The position numbers were made by a program, and so were the translations under genes. The notes under the pieces were generated by a model that saw only the letters and a list, made by a program, of their open reading frames with translations, did not search any database and was not told where the DNA came from. Shown here in pieces: positions 1 through 7,333 of a DNA stretch of 13,455 bases (the first letter of the stretch is position 1; each line of letters begins with the position of its first letter). Source of the stretch: Euperipatoides rowelli (taxonomy: Eukaryota > Onychophora > Udeonychophora > Euonychophora > Peripatopsidae); the NCBI GenBank assembly GCA_003024985.2, contig PXIH01S0012037.1. One strand, written 5' to 3'.

Positions 1-1701
1 TATATATGGTACATTATAGGCCTACTGTGTATACAGTAGCCTACTGTATGTTGTTAATTATATTTTTTAATAAATAAATTTAAAAAAAAAACATCATAAA
101 GCTAGAATAATGAATCACCCGAATATTAACTTGTGAAGCTATTAATCTTTGCAAAGAGTGGGAAAACTTCATGTTTTTTTTTTCTTCTTTCTTCAATTTT
201 GCAACTTGTTGGATTTTTATTTTACAGGCTAACAGTAATATTTTTACATTAAAAGCAATGGATTAATAGATTAACTAGCTTTTTGTACAGTTTTGTATTT
301 ATTTCTGTTGTTTTTGTTTTCATTTCTTTGTTTGTTTTTTAATAAGACCATTAAGGTTTTTCCCAATTGTATAAAGTGGTTAATGAAATTAAATAAACAT
401 TTTTTTTGTTTTTTTTTTAAACAAACAAACTTCATTCACAAAATCAAAATAATCGTATTACAAAACTAGAATCGAAGGGGGTAGAGTCGCGCTACATTCT
501 AGAAAATAATTATATAATGAACTATTATAGTCTAATATTGTCGAAATTAAAATATAAAGTAACAAATTCTAAATTTTAATTAAATGATACCGGGTATACA
601 ATTAAAACTAATTAACTCATACTAATCAACAATATTTCTTTCANTCATACTAATCAACAATATTTCTTTCAAATGACAACAATTTTAAGGATTAAAATGA
701 CAATACTGTAGTTCATTTCAGACTTAGTTTTAATAAACATTATTTTATTTTCACAAAAACAACAGCTAAAACATTCTGAAGCTTATCTTCCAGTGGATAT
801 ACAGTACCTTTATTAATCAATATTTATCCACATGTCCTGTATACATATTATTTGATTTATATTTTTTTCATTTATTTGAATTATCATTTAATTAAGTTTT
901 AATTTGTTATCTAACGTAAGCAAATAATGGCGGACTTTGGTTTTCGTGCATCATTAAAAAAAATAAAATAATAATAATCATAATTAATAATCCCATCTGA
1001 ATTGTAACTGTAGATATCAGGAATATTTGTGAGACGATACATCACATTATTGATGTTTAAGCCATCTGTCAGATTTTTTTTTTTTTTTTTGACTGGTCAT
1101 TTGATGATTGACAGTAGGTGTCAGTTGTGCTGATACCTAGAAGGTCGTGAATGTTTATGCTGGTGACGTCCGCACGGACTGAAACAACAGTTTTTGTTTA
1201 AAGGGGGAGGAGNAAATAAATCATAAAAAAAAAGAAAAAATCCAATGCATGTCACCTTTAAAAAAAAATCTTTCAAGTCGACAAGATTTTCTTCAAGAAT
1301 TCGTTTTTGGATTTGTAAACTATTTTGTAATTTCACAGTAATGTAAAGGCTTTGAAAAGATGTATGTTGTTGTTGGTCATGTCTTTCTTGACCAATTACA
1401 TCGTGGATATTGGAAAGGTTTATTACCTTTGCTCACATTATCACTTACATTGAAACTTAAGTGTAGTACGGTACTTGAATGATCGTTAGCGTTGGAATTT
1501 TTTTTTCTTTTTGACAGGCTGATAAGTTGAATAATTTACTGACTTTATATTAATTTGTTTTATTAGTTCATTTATCAGGTATACTGTAGTATTGTAATTA
1601 AAACTTACAACCTTACAAGGCTAGGATTTTAAAGTATAAAGCTGACTGAATTTACTTTAATATGTACAATATTTATTTTATTTATTCCCATAACAAAATA
1701 A
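1..1701. other. AT-rich non-coding stretch
   Basis: No coding region with recognisable homology is visible on either strand. The stretch is rich in A and T homopolymers and holds two single Ns (644 and 1213). The only compositionally distinct spot is about 1138-1210. It includes TGACGTC at 1164-1170 and a short inverted repeat GTCCG-CA-CGGAC at 1168-1179, and is not assignable to a gene. If TOLLIP has its usual first coding exon upstream, this stretch is intron 1 or 5' flank. No TOLLIP exon 1 was recognised here. Confidence 0.6.
617..671. repeat. Exact 27-bp direct repeat separated by a single N
   Basis: Bases 617-643 and 645-671 are identical and abut the N at 644. Two identical sequence ends meeting at one N is what results when a scaffolder places two overlapping contigs side by side without merging them. 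This is more likely an assembly artefact than a biological tandem repeat. Confidence 0.85.
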
Positions 1702-2058
1702 ACATATATTAGACCATCTGTTGAATATTGTTGTGAAGTGTGGTCATCATCAATTACCAAAGCACAAAGCAATGAGTTAGAAAAAATGCAAAGAAGAATT
1801 TTGAAGATAATTTTGAAAGGCGAGTTTATTGACTATAATAATTCCCTGGAAGTTCTGAGTCTTCAATCGCTTGAGAATCGTCAATCTATAGCAATGAATA
1901 AACTGGCCAAACCTTTTCTTGATGAGTTTAAATATTATCTCCCATGTAAGAGAGGATCTATGCCATCTCATAACAAGGAATGCGGAAAGCATTTTACATC
2001 TTTCGTTAGAACTGAGAGATTCAGGCAATCAACCATTCCTAAGTTAGTTAGATTTTGA
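1702..2058 (+). pseudogene. C-terminal end of a non-LTR retrotransposon reverse transcriptase (CR1/L2-like)
   Basis: An open frame of 118 codons follows an in-frame TAA at 1699-1701 and ends with TGA at 2056-2058. It opens with the RPSVEYCCEVWSSS-type block, then a Q-x-x-ELEKMQRRILKIIL helix, a SLEVLSLQSLENRQ segment and a terminal RFRQSTIPKLVRF block. This order is typical of the region after the RT catalytic core in CR1/L2/jockey-group LINEs. The catalytic RT motifs and any endonuclease are missing, so this is a 5'-truncated copy, as expected for target-primed reverse transcription. No internal stop is present, which suggests moderate age at most. The exact clade cannot be settled by eye. 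The fragment lies upstream of the gypsy element, in the same orientation. Confidence 0.82.
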
Positions 2059-2257
2059 ATAAACAAAGTTGATGTCGAATTAAAGTATTAATTTGTTTTA
2101 TTTTTATAACCATGTAAATACTTCATGCTGATTTGTTGTTAGTTTTAATATATTTTTGATGATGATTTATTATTATTTTCCTAAACTGTGTAAATAAGAT
2201 CTATATCCTAAGGGGCTAAGTTCTTAGATATTAAATATATTTGATTGACATTAAGTT
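2059..2257 (+). mobile_element. Probable 3' UTR of the LINE fragment
   Basis: The AT-rich stretch after the LINE stop contains a possible stem CTAAG (2208-2212) / CTTAG (2223-2227). It then reaches ATTAAATATATTTGATTGA, resembling the short-repeat tails (TTGA type) that end many CR1/L2-group LINEs. The 3' boundary near 2257 is inferred from that tail and could be off by tens of bases. No target-site duplication could be matched. Confidence 0.5.
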
Positions 2258-2260
2258 AAT

Positions 2261-2827
2261 ATACGTGAAATATAATAAAAAGGACTAGAAATGAGAAGAA
2301 TTATGGGTAACAGTCGGCAGTAAAAGGAAGTTTTATTTATTACTTGATTGCACAATATTATTTAATCATGTCAATTTTTTTTTTTTTTTTAGACTAATTT
2401 GATATTTTGAGTTCAAAGTTAAATGATTTCACTTGATTAAAATCATTTATATTAAATTACGAAATAACCAAAACATTTATTTATTCCATGCTTTCTTGTG
2501 GAATCCTGTTGATGTACAACATGACCTTAAAAAATATTTGGGTTGATTCATTTTTTTAGGGTCGGTTGGGTTACTGGAAAATTTGGCCTCATGTGTATTA
2601 TATTGTGTTTTTAAGAATCGTAATTGAAGGGAATTAGACTCATTCTCTAACGAATTTAATTGCAAATTAAAATAGCTGTAGTTTACTATTTAATCTCTTA
2701 TTTGACTTTTTTCTTTCTTTCTTTTTTTTAATGTGTGCGAATACACATCTGACATTTTTGGGCGGGTTTTCCCATTTTTTTAAGCGTGAAATACACGTGT
2801 AGATGCGTTAACACGATCTCTGTAAAA
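2261..2827. other. Non-coding stretch between LINE fragment and gypsy element
   Basis: No gene is recognised. Poly-T and CTTT-type tracts occur (near 2375-2391 and 2708-2729). Two small symmetrical sites lie just before the gypsy boundary. One is a hairpin ATGTGT-GCGAAT-ACACAT at 2731-2748. The other is a perfect 10-bp palindrome TACACGTGTA at 2792-2801, which contains CACGTG. No 5' LTR, primer-binding site or gag was found, so the retroelement appears truncated at its 5' end. Confidence 0.55.
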
Positions 2828-3571
2828 TTACAGGAAAGGTGAAATTTAAAAATAAGGCCATCATATCAACATTTGCAGTAACAGAAAGTAAGAGAATTCT
2901 TATTTTGGGTTTAAAATCATGTGACAGTTTAGGATTAATTAAAAAAAAATATCTTAATACAGAAGTGTCAAAAGTAAAAATCAAACTTGAAAATATTATA
3001 TTTGATAAGTACGCTAACTTATTTAAAGGCATTGGTTGTGTGAAACAAAAACATACTATTAGGCTAAAATCAGATAGCATTCTTGTAATACAGACACCTA
3101 GAAGAATTGCTTTTGCTTTAAACAATATATTAAAATCTGAACTTGAAAAGATGATTATGGAAGGAATTTCAATTATCAAAAAAATAGAAACTCCCACAAA
3201 CTGGGTTAGCTCTCTAATAATAGTAGAGAAGAAAAATGGTTCTTTAAAAATTTGCTTAGATCCTAAAAATCTGAATGAATGTATACGCAGAGAACATTTT
3301 CAAATTCCTACAAGGGATGAAATAGAAATTTGATTGGCAAATGCAAGATATTTTTCAAAATTAGATATTTAAAGTGGTTGTTATTTGATCCCACTAGATG
3401 AAGAAAGTACCAAACTTTGTACTTTTAACGCACCTTTCGAACGTCATTGTTTTATGCGTATGCCGTTTGGCATATCTTCAGCGCCAGAGGTCTTCTAAAG
3501 AACAATAAATGGAATATTTGAAGGCTTGGATGGAGTGAAAGTTTATATTGATGACATTATCATATGGGGTA
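2828..3571 (+). repeat. 744-bp direct repeat, copy 1 (in place within pol)
   Basis: Compared by eye line by line, this stretch is identical to 5289-6032 with a constant offset of 2,461, including the stops at 3331, 3370 and 3496. Copy 1 continues normally into the rest of RT at 3572, so it is the in-place copy. The flanks diverge immediately at both ends. Confidence 0.95.
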
Positions 3572-3671
3572 GCTGAAGGGAAGAACATGATTTAAGATTG
3601 ATGAAAGCCTTACACAGAGCGCAAGAAGCAGGGATCACATTTAATAAAAGTGAAGCTTTGCACAAGAAGAG
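2828..3671 (+). pseudogene. Gypsy pol fragment: protease C-terminus and reverse transcriptase
   Basis: Read in the frame of 2839, the first roughly 35 codons end in LILGLKSCDSLGLI, the C-terminal block of gypsy aspartic proteases. The catalytic D-T/S-G is missing because the copy starts downstream of it. RT follows. It shows the PTNWVSSLIIVEKKNG and LKICLDPKNLNE blocks, then FSKLD, the TFNAPFERHCFMRMPFGISSAPEVF block, and the active-site YIDD at 3544-3555. Stops interrupt the frame at 3331 (TGA), 3370 (TAA), 3496 (TAA) and 3574 (TGA). A one-base frameshift near 3650-3660 moves the reading to the frame of 3672. The first 744 bases recur exactly at 5289-6032. Confidence 0.92.
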
Positions 3672-4337
3672 TTGACATTCTTGGGAGATCATATAGGAAA
3701 AGATGGAATCTCTCCTGACAAAACTTTAATTAAGGATGTGTTAAATGTCAAGAGAACAACTGACAAGTCAGAAATACAAAGCATGCTAGGCATGATCACT
3801 TACTGTGGAAAATATATTCCACACTTATCACAGAACACATCAGCATTAAGGAGCTTGACCAAGGAAAACACCAGTTGGGCATGGGGTCCTGAACATGATA
3901 AAGAACTGTTGACCAACTATTAAACAAATGCTAACAAGCAACCAGTACTGCAGTTTTATGACCCAGCAAGGCAAACAAAGGTCTCGACGGACGCATCTAG
4001 CTACGGCTTGGGAGCGATCTTGTTACAGCAATATGGATCTGAGTAGAGGCCAGTCACCTACGCCTTACGGACATTGACAGAGGTAGAAACTCACTATGTG
4101 CAAATTGAGAAAGAAACACTTAGATTAGTATATGGGTGCGATAGATTCCATGATTATATATATATATATATATATGGCAGACCATTTTATCTTGAAACTG
4201 CCCATAAGCCACTGTTGGCTATAATGGTAAAGCACAATATTGCAGAAATATGTTTGCTTAGATATCAATTCAAACTAATATATGTGCCTGGTAAACAGTT
4301 GTCATTGCAGATGCATTATCAAGAATGGTGCCTATAA
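3672..4337 (+). pseudogene. Gypsy pol fragment: RT connection region and RNase H
   Basis: The frame starts with TFLGDHIGKDGISPD, the RT thumb/connection block, followed by MLGMITYCGKYIPHLS. RNase H then shows [14 protein letters not shown] with the first catalytic Asp at 3990-3992. The catalytic Glu is in QIEKE at 4107-4109, and a KPL block has ETAHKPL where the family normally has Asp before His (Ala codon at 4200-4202). Stops lie at 3921 (TAA, inside a locally shifted patch) and 4044 (TAG, where the family usually has Trp). A (TA)10 microsatellite adds alternating Ile-Tyr codons at 4155-4174 without breaking the frame. Near 4296-4304 the frame shifts again, before the ADALSR block. Confidence 0.9.
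4155..4174 (+). repeat. (TA)10 microsatellite inside the RNase H reading frame
   Basis: Ten TA units encode alternating Tyr and Ile in the open frame, lengthening a block that is normally FH-x-Y-I/L-Y-G-R by about four residues. Because YI is coded by six bases, the expansion preserved the frame. Confidence 0.9.
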
Positions 4338-4745
4338 AGAGTGGAGAAAAGGAAAGTTTTATAAATAATGACATACAAATTCATGTTAAAAAGCACTACC
4401 AATAGGTGACCAAATGATGGAATGAATTAAAACTGAAACTGCTAATGATGCTGAAATGCAACTAATTATAGCTCAACTTATAAAGAAAGATAACTTTGAG
4501 GGATTAACTGACCTTACCAAAACCAGCGGCAAGATATGTCTGAATATCAGGGACTGCTGCTAAAAGGTTCCAGAGTAATAATACCAAAGTCACTTCGGAA
4601 GGAAATATTGAATAACATTCATGAAGGACATTTAGGAGTGAAGAAGAACAAAAGAAGAGCAAGAGAATCAGTATATTGGAATAATATTAACAAAGACATC
4701 AAGAACATGGTGGAGAAATGTAAGGCGTGCCAAATTAATGCATGA
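4304..4745 (+). pseudogene. Gypsy pol fragment: RNase H-integrase linker and HHCC zinc finger
   Basis: The stretch begins with the ADALSR block in the frame of 4304. It runs through a poorly conserved linker with stops at 4403 (TAG) and in the following patch, and shifts to the frame of 4536. There LLLKGSRVIIPKSLRKEIL and HEGHLG are followed by a C-x2-C pair. The zinc ligands are His at 4620 and 4629 and Cys at 4719 and 4728. This N-terminal zinc-binding domain helps gypsy-type integrases multimerise and hold DNA ends. A TGA at 4743-4745 ends the frame just after the Cys pair. The second half of the finger is the first unit of a three-unit tandem repeat. Confidence 0.88.
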
Positions 4746-5058
4746 GCGAAGAGTAAGGAACCATTGATGGAAACAAAGATAGTACAAAAGAAGAGCAAGA
4801 GAATCAGTATATTGGAATAATATTAACAAAGACATCAAGAATTATGGTGGAGAAATGTGAGGCATCATGTGCCAATGTATTGCAAGAGCGAAGAGTAAGG
4901 AACCATTGATGCAACAAAGATAGTACAAAAGAAGAGCAAGAGAATCAGTATGGAATAATATTAACAAAGACATCAAGAACATGGTGGAGAAATGTGAGGC
5001 GTGCCAAAGTAATGCAAGAGCGAAGAGTAAGGAACCATTGATGCAAACAAAGATAGTA
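4649..5058 (+). repeat. Three diverged tandem units (136, 141, 133 bp) covering the zinc-finger Cys-Cys half
   Basis: Units run 4649-4784, 4785-4925 and 4926-5058. Each opens with CAAAAGAAGAGCAAGAGAAT and ends in the same AAAGATAGTA stretch. Each carries the codons for the Cys-Cys half of the zinc finger and the linker to the integrase core. The units differ by scattered substitutions and small indels. Unit 2 is enlarged around its Cys pair, and unit 3 lacks three bases after the shared start. Lengths are not all multiples of three, so the frame is not conserved. Unit 3 joins smoothly to the integrase core. The divergence argues that this duplication is genuine and not recent. Confidence 0.9.
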
Positions 5059-5288
5059 CAAACACCATGGTACCAAGTTGGTACTGACCTTTTTCATTGG
5101 AGAGGAAAAAAAATCATATATTGGTGATGGACTATTTTTCAAATTATCCTGTAGTGGCTAGACCTAAAACTACAACAACAGAGGTAGTAATAGACTGTCT
5201 TAAAAATATATTTTCTATGTTTGCCATCCCAAACAGGGTTATCTCTGATAATGGTCCACCCTTCTCTAGCAGAGAATTTCAAGATACT
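5059..5288 (+). pseudogene. Gypsy integrase core, first part (interrupted)
   Basis: The frame (phase of 5097) reads into HILVMDYFSNYPVVARPK, with the first catalytic Asp at 5130-5132. It then reaches NRVISDNGPPFSSREFQ, with the second catalytic Asp at 5247-5249. These are the first two acidic residues of the DDE integrase active site. After base 5284 the sequence stops matching integrase and runs into a second copy of the protease/RT segment. The third catalytic residue is found only after 6034. Confidence 0.9.
5202..5284 (+). repeat. 83-bp direct repeat, copy 1 (partner 6034-6116)
   Basis: This stretch of integrase around the second catalytic Asp recurs at 6034-6116 with a constant offset of 832 and one difference (C at 5224, A at 6056). 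The two copies flank the second copy of the 744-bp segment and the N at 6033. Confidence 0.95.
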
Positions 5289-6032
5289 TTACAGGAAAGG
5301 TGAAATTTAAAAATAAGGCCATCATATCAACATTTGCAGTAACAGAAAGTAAGAGAATTCTTATTTTGGGTTTAAAATCATGTGACAGTTTAGGATTAAT
5401 TAAAAAAAAATATCTTAATACAGAAGTGTCAAAAGTAAAAATCAAACTTGAAAATATTATATTTGATAAGTACGCTAACTTATTTAAAGGCATTGGTTGT
5501 GTGAAACAAAAACATACTATTAGGCTAAAATCAGATAGCATTCTTGTAATACAGACACCTAGAAGAATTGCTTTTGCTTTAAACAATATATTAAAATCTG
5601 AACTTGAAAAGATGATTATGGAAGGAATTTCAATTATCAAAAAAATAGAAACTCCCACAAACTGGGTTAGCTCTCTAATAATAGTAGAGAAGAAAAATGG
5701 TTCTTTAAAAATTTGCTTAGATCCTAAAAATCTGAATGAATGTATACGCAGAGAACATTTTCAAATTCCTACAAGGGATGAAATAGAAATTTGATTGGCA
5801 AATGCAAGATATTTTTCAAAATTAGATATTTAAAGTGGTTGTTATTTGATCCCACTAGATGAAGAAAGTACCAAACTTTGTACTTTTAACGCACCTTTCG
5901 AACGTCATTGTTTTATGCGTATGCCGTTTGGCATATCTTCAGCGCCAGAGGTCTTCTAAAGAACAATAAATGGAATATTTGAAGGCTTGGATGGAGTGAA
6001 AGTTTATATTGATGACATTATCATATGGGGTA
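5289..6032 (+). repeat. 744-bp direct repeat, copy 2: protease/RT segment inside integrase
   Basis: This copy appears identical to 2828-3571. It even shares the same inactivating stops (at 5792, 5831 and 5957). It is placed in the middle of the integrase core, where no functional gypsy element has RT sequence. It ends at base 6032, next to the single N at 6033. Either a very recent duplication or a false contig extension could create it. The N, and the repeat of integrase sequence straight after, favour an assembly error. Any gene prediction inside it should be treated as a duplicate of the first copy. Confidence 0.93.
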
Positions 6033-6033
6033 N

Positions 6034-6543
6034 AAAAATATATTTTCTATGTTTGACATCCCAAACAGGGTTATCTCTGATAATGGTCCACCCTTCTCTA
6101 GCAGAGAATTTCAAGAATTTTCTAAATAGTATAATTTTATACATATAACATTAAGTCCTGGATATTCCCAATCCAATGGACTAGCGGAAAAAGCTGTTCA
6201 AATTGTGAAACAAATAATGACAAAATATAATGGGAAGGATGATGTGCAATTAGGGTTTATGGCATATAGGGGTACACCACTGGAATGTTGACCATCACCA
6301 GCTGAACTGCTTATGAATAGGAAGATTAGAACAACCATGCCTCAACTTTTAAAAGACAAACCAAGTGTGGTACCTCATAAAGAAAAACAGAAGGATTACT
6401 ATGATCGCAATGCCAAAGTACATCCAACATTGGAGACCGGCTATGTAGTTAGGCTTAGGAATCTGGAGTCCAAGCAATGGCCTCAGAAAGCTATAATCAG
6501 GGAACAGATCACACCTAGGTCTTTCAGAGTGGAAACTGAATAA
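6034..6543 (+). pseudogene. Gypsy integrase core, second part
   Basis: The phase of 6034 stays consistent for 510 bases. It includes the second catalytic Asp (6079-6081) and the SPGYSQSNGLAEKAVQ block with the catalytic Glu at 6187-6189. Thirty-five residues separate these two, matching the DD35E spacing of retroviral-type integrases. The SPAELLMNRK and DYYDRNAK blocks follow, then a GYVVRLRN segment of the C-terminal domain. In-frame stops lie at 6127 (TAG), 6289 (TGA) and 6541 (TAA), so the gene is dead. The first 83 bases repeat 5202-5284. Confidence 0.92.
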
Positions 6544-6779
6544 GGAGCAGGTCTTAGGAGGAATACCAGACATTTGAGAAGAACATTGGAGGTCTTCAGG
6601 AAAAGTCTTGAGGTTCCAGAGGATGAGTCTGGGAAATTGGGAATGATGTTAAGATGAGTGGGAATGATGTCAAAATGAGAGGGAAAGTAGTCAAGATGAG
6701 TGGGAAAGTGGATATGCCAGCCAGTGAACTAAGGAGGTCTACTCGCCTGAGGAAACCACCTAAGAGGCTGGACATGTGA
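6544..6779 (+). pseudogene. C-terminal tail of gypsy pol
   Basis: After the TAA at 6541 the same phase continues with a basic RRNTRHLRR block, common near the end of gypsy integrases, until TGA at 6655. The phase of 6627 then carries the last part: a short heptapeptide repeat, then ELRRSTRLRKPPKRLDM and the stop TGA at 6777-6779. This basic, Arg/Lys/Pro-rich ending is typical of the last residues of gypsy pol. One stop and one frameshift therefore separate the tail from the integrase core. Confidence 0.8.
6639..6711 (+). repeat. 21-bp tandem repeat (3.5 units) in the pol tail
   Basis: Units start with GGGAA(T/A) at 6639, 6660, 6681 and 6702 (last one partial). Each encodes a seven-residue motif of the form G-N/K-D/V-V-K-M-S/R. 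The 21-bp period keeps the reading frame, so the array could have expanded while the gene was functional. Confidence 0.85.
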
Positions 6780-6783
6780 TAGA

Positions 6784-6870
6784 CTATTTTAGTTGTTTAT
6801 TTTAGTGTTTGAACATTTTAGTTGTTTATTTAGTGCAGAAACATTTTAGTTTTTTTTAAGTTGTTTATTC
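6784..6870 (+). repeat. Three approximate 28-30-bp repeats after the pol stop
   Basis: Units starting near 6784, 6814 and 6842 share TTTTAGTTGTTTATT-type sequence with small indels. They fill most of the gap between the pol stop and the polypurine tract. No coding role is apparent. Confidence 0.6.
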
Positions 6871-6882
6871 ACATCTCACCAT

Positions 6883-6895
6883 AAACAAAGGGGGA
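6883..6895 (+). promoter_or_regulatory. Polypurine tract of the gypsy element
   Basis: The tract AAACAAAGGGGGA lies immediately before a TGTAATG LTR start. A purine run ending in GGGGGA next to TG is the usual plus-strand priming site of LTR retroelements. It fixes the 5' edge of the 3' LTR. Confidence 0.85.
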
Positions 6896-7072
6896 TGTAA
6901 TGATATGTATTATCTATTTGTAACACCAGTGGCAGCACTTGTGGTGCTGACGAAATATAATAAATGCTTGTAGTTTATAGCAGCTGGTCTATGTCGAATG
7001 TCTATATAGTTATGTATTTTATAGTAGCCTATAGTGGTTTATGAATAGCCTATAGATCAAGAAATTGTTACA
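6896..7072 (+). mobile_element. 3' LTR of the gypsy element (3' edge uncertain)
   Basis: The LTR starts with TGTAATGATATG straight after the polypurine tract. It contains a hairpin CAGCAC-TTGTG-GTGCTG at 6933-6949 and a polyadenylation signal AATAAA at 6959-6964. One reasonable end is TTACA at 7068-7072, complementary to the starting TGTAA, giving 177 bp. However, host-like TAGCCTATAG words at 7025 and 7046 could mean that the LTR is shorter or truncated. No 5' LTR exists in the window to compare, and no target-site duplication could be verified. The LTR edge lies about 100 bp before the TOLLIP exon at 7175. Confidence 0.7.
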
Positions 7073-7174
7073 ATATGAACCAAATAATTACTACTAGCAA
7101 AAAGTCTTGTCATAAAATTATAAGGGATATACGGTAATTTTTCAATTATTACCTTTTTTTAAAATGTGTTCTAG

Positions 7175-7333
7175 GTCATGTTATCTTTGCCAGATGACTT
7201 TCTTACAATAAAAAGTTCACCGCAGCAGCAACAAGTTTCAGCAGATGAACAAACTGCCCACATTTTACAGCAACAGATGGCTGGGTTTTTCCCTCCAAAT
7301 GCTACTGGTAGACTTAGCATAACTGTGGCTCAG
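7175..7333 (+). CDS. TOLLIP: TOLLIP exon: N-terminal Tom1-binding region and first C2 strand
   Basis: Toll-interacting protein is an endosomal adaptor that dampens IL-1R/TLR signalling, partners Tom1 in ubiquitin-dependent sorting, and can act as an autophagy receptor. The exon follows a pyrimidine-containing acceptor ending TTCTAG and ends at CAG/GTAAAA. It encodes 53 codons in phase 0. Near its start is LPDDFLTI, equivalent to the conserved LP-x-DFLRI of vertebrate TOLLIP. A Gln-rich stretch (SSPQQQQVS, then HILQQQMAG) follows, and it closes with GRLSITVAQ, the first strand of the C2 domain. This matches the known family order, with the Tom1-binding region preceding C2. An ATG at 7178-7180 is in frame, but the acceptor site and family structure suggest the usual start lies in an upstream exon, not seen here. 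No stop or frameshift is present. Confidence 0.93.

Larger units (their letters stand above)
2828..7072 (+). mobile_element. Degenerate Ty3/gypsy-type LTR retrotransposon, 5'-truncated
   Basis: The order protease (C-terminal part), reverse transcriptase, RNase H, HHCC zinc finger, integrase core, basic C-terminal tail, polypurine tract and 3' LTR is diagnostic of Ty3/gypsy elements; copia-type elements carry integrase before RT. The wording of RT and RNase H (LKICLDPKNLNE, YIDDI, QIEKE, FHDYIYGR-type block) resembles the Mag / K02A2.6-like group, but clade assignment needs a tree. There are at least nine in-frame stops and several frameshifts, and no gag, env or 5' LTR. The copy cannot encode an active polyprotein. 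Its 3' border depends on where the LTR ends, which is uncertain (about 6990-7072). Confidence 0.9.

Noticed and set aside
928-972. ATGGCGGAC start-like context with a 14-codon frame
   Set aside because: It has no resemblance to the TOLLIP N-terminus, quickly reaches a stop in AT-rich sequence, and shows no donor site giving the phase needed by the exon at 7175.
1121-1336. Minus-strand open frame of about 71 codons
   Set aside because: It crosses the N at 1213, is low complexity and matches no family I recognise.
2792-2801. Palindrome TACACGTGTA containing an E-box core
   Set aside because: One isolated site with no promoter context. No regulatory role can be supported.
2808-3197. Open frame on the minus strand opposite the RT segment (and its twin at 5266-5658)
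   Set aside because: It is the antisense shadow of the protease/RT frame, has no recognisable domain, and appears twice only because the segment is duplicated.
6780-6895. Possible env or other gene after pol
   Set aside because: Only about 100 AT-rich repetitive bases separate the pol stop from the polypurine tract, so there is no room for another gene.
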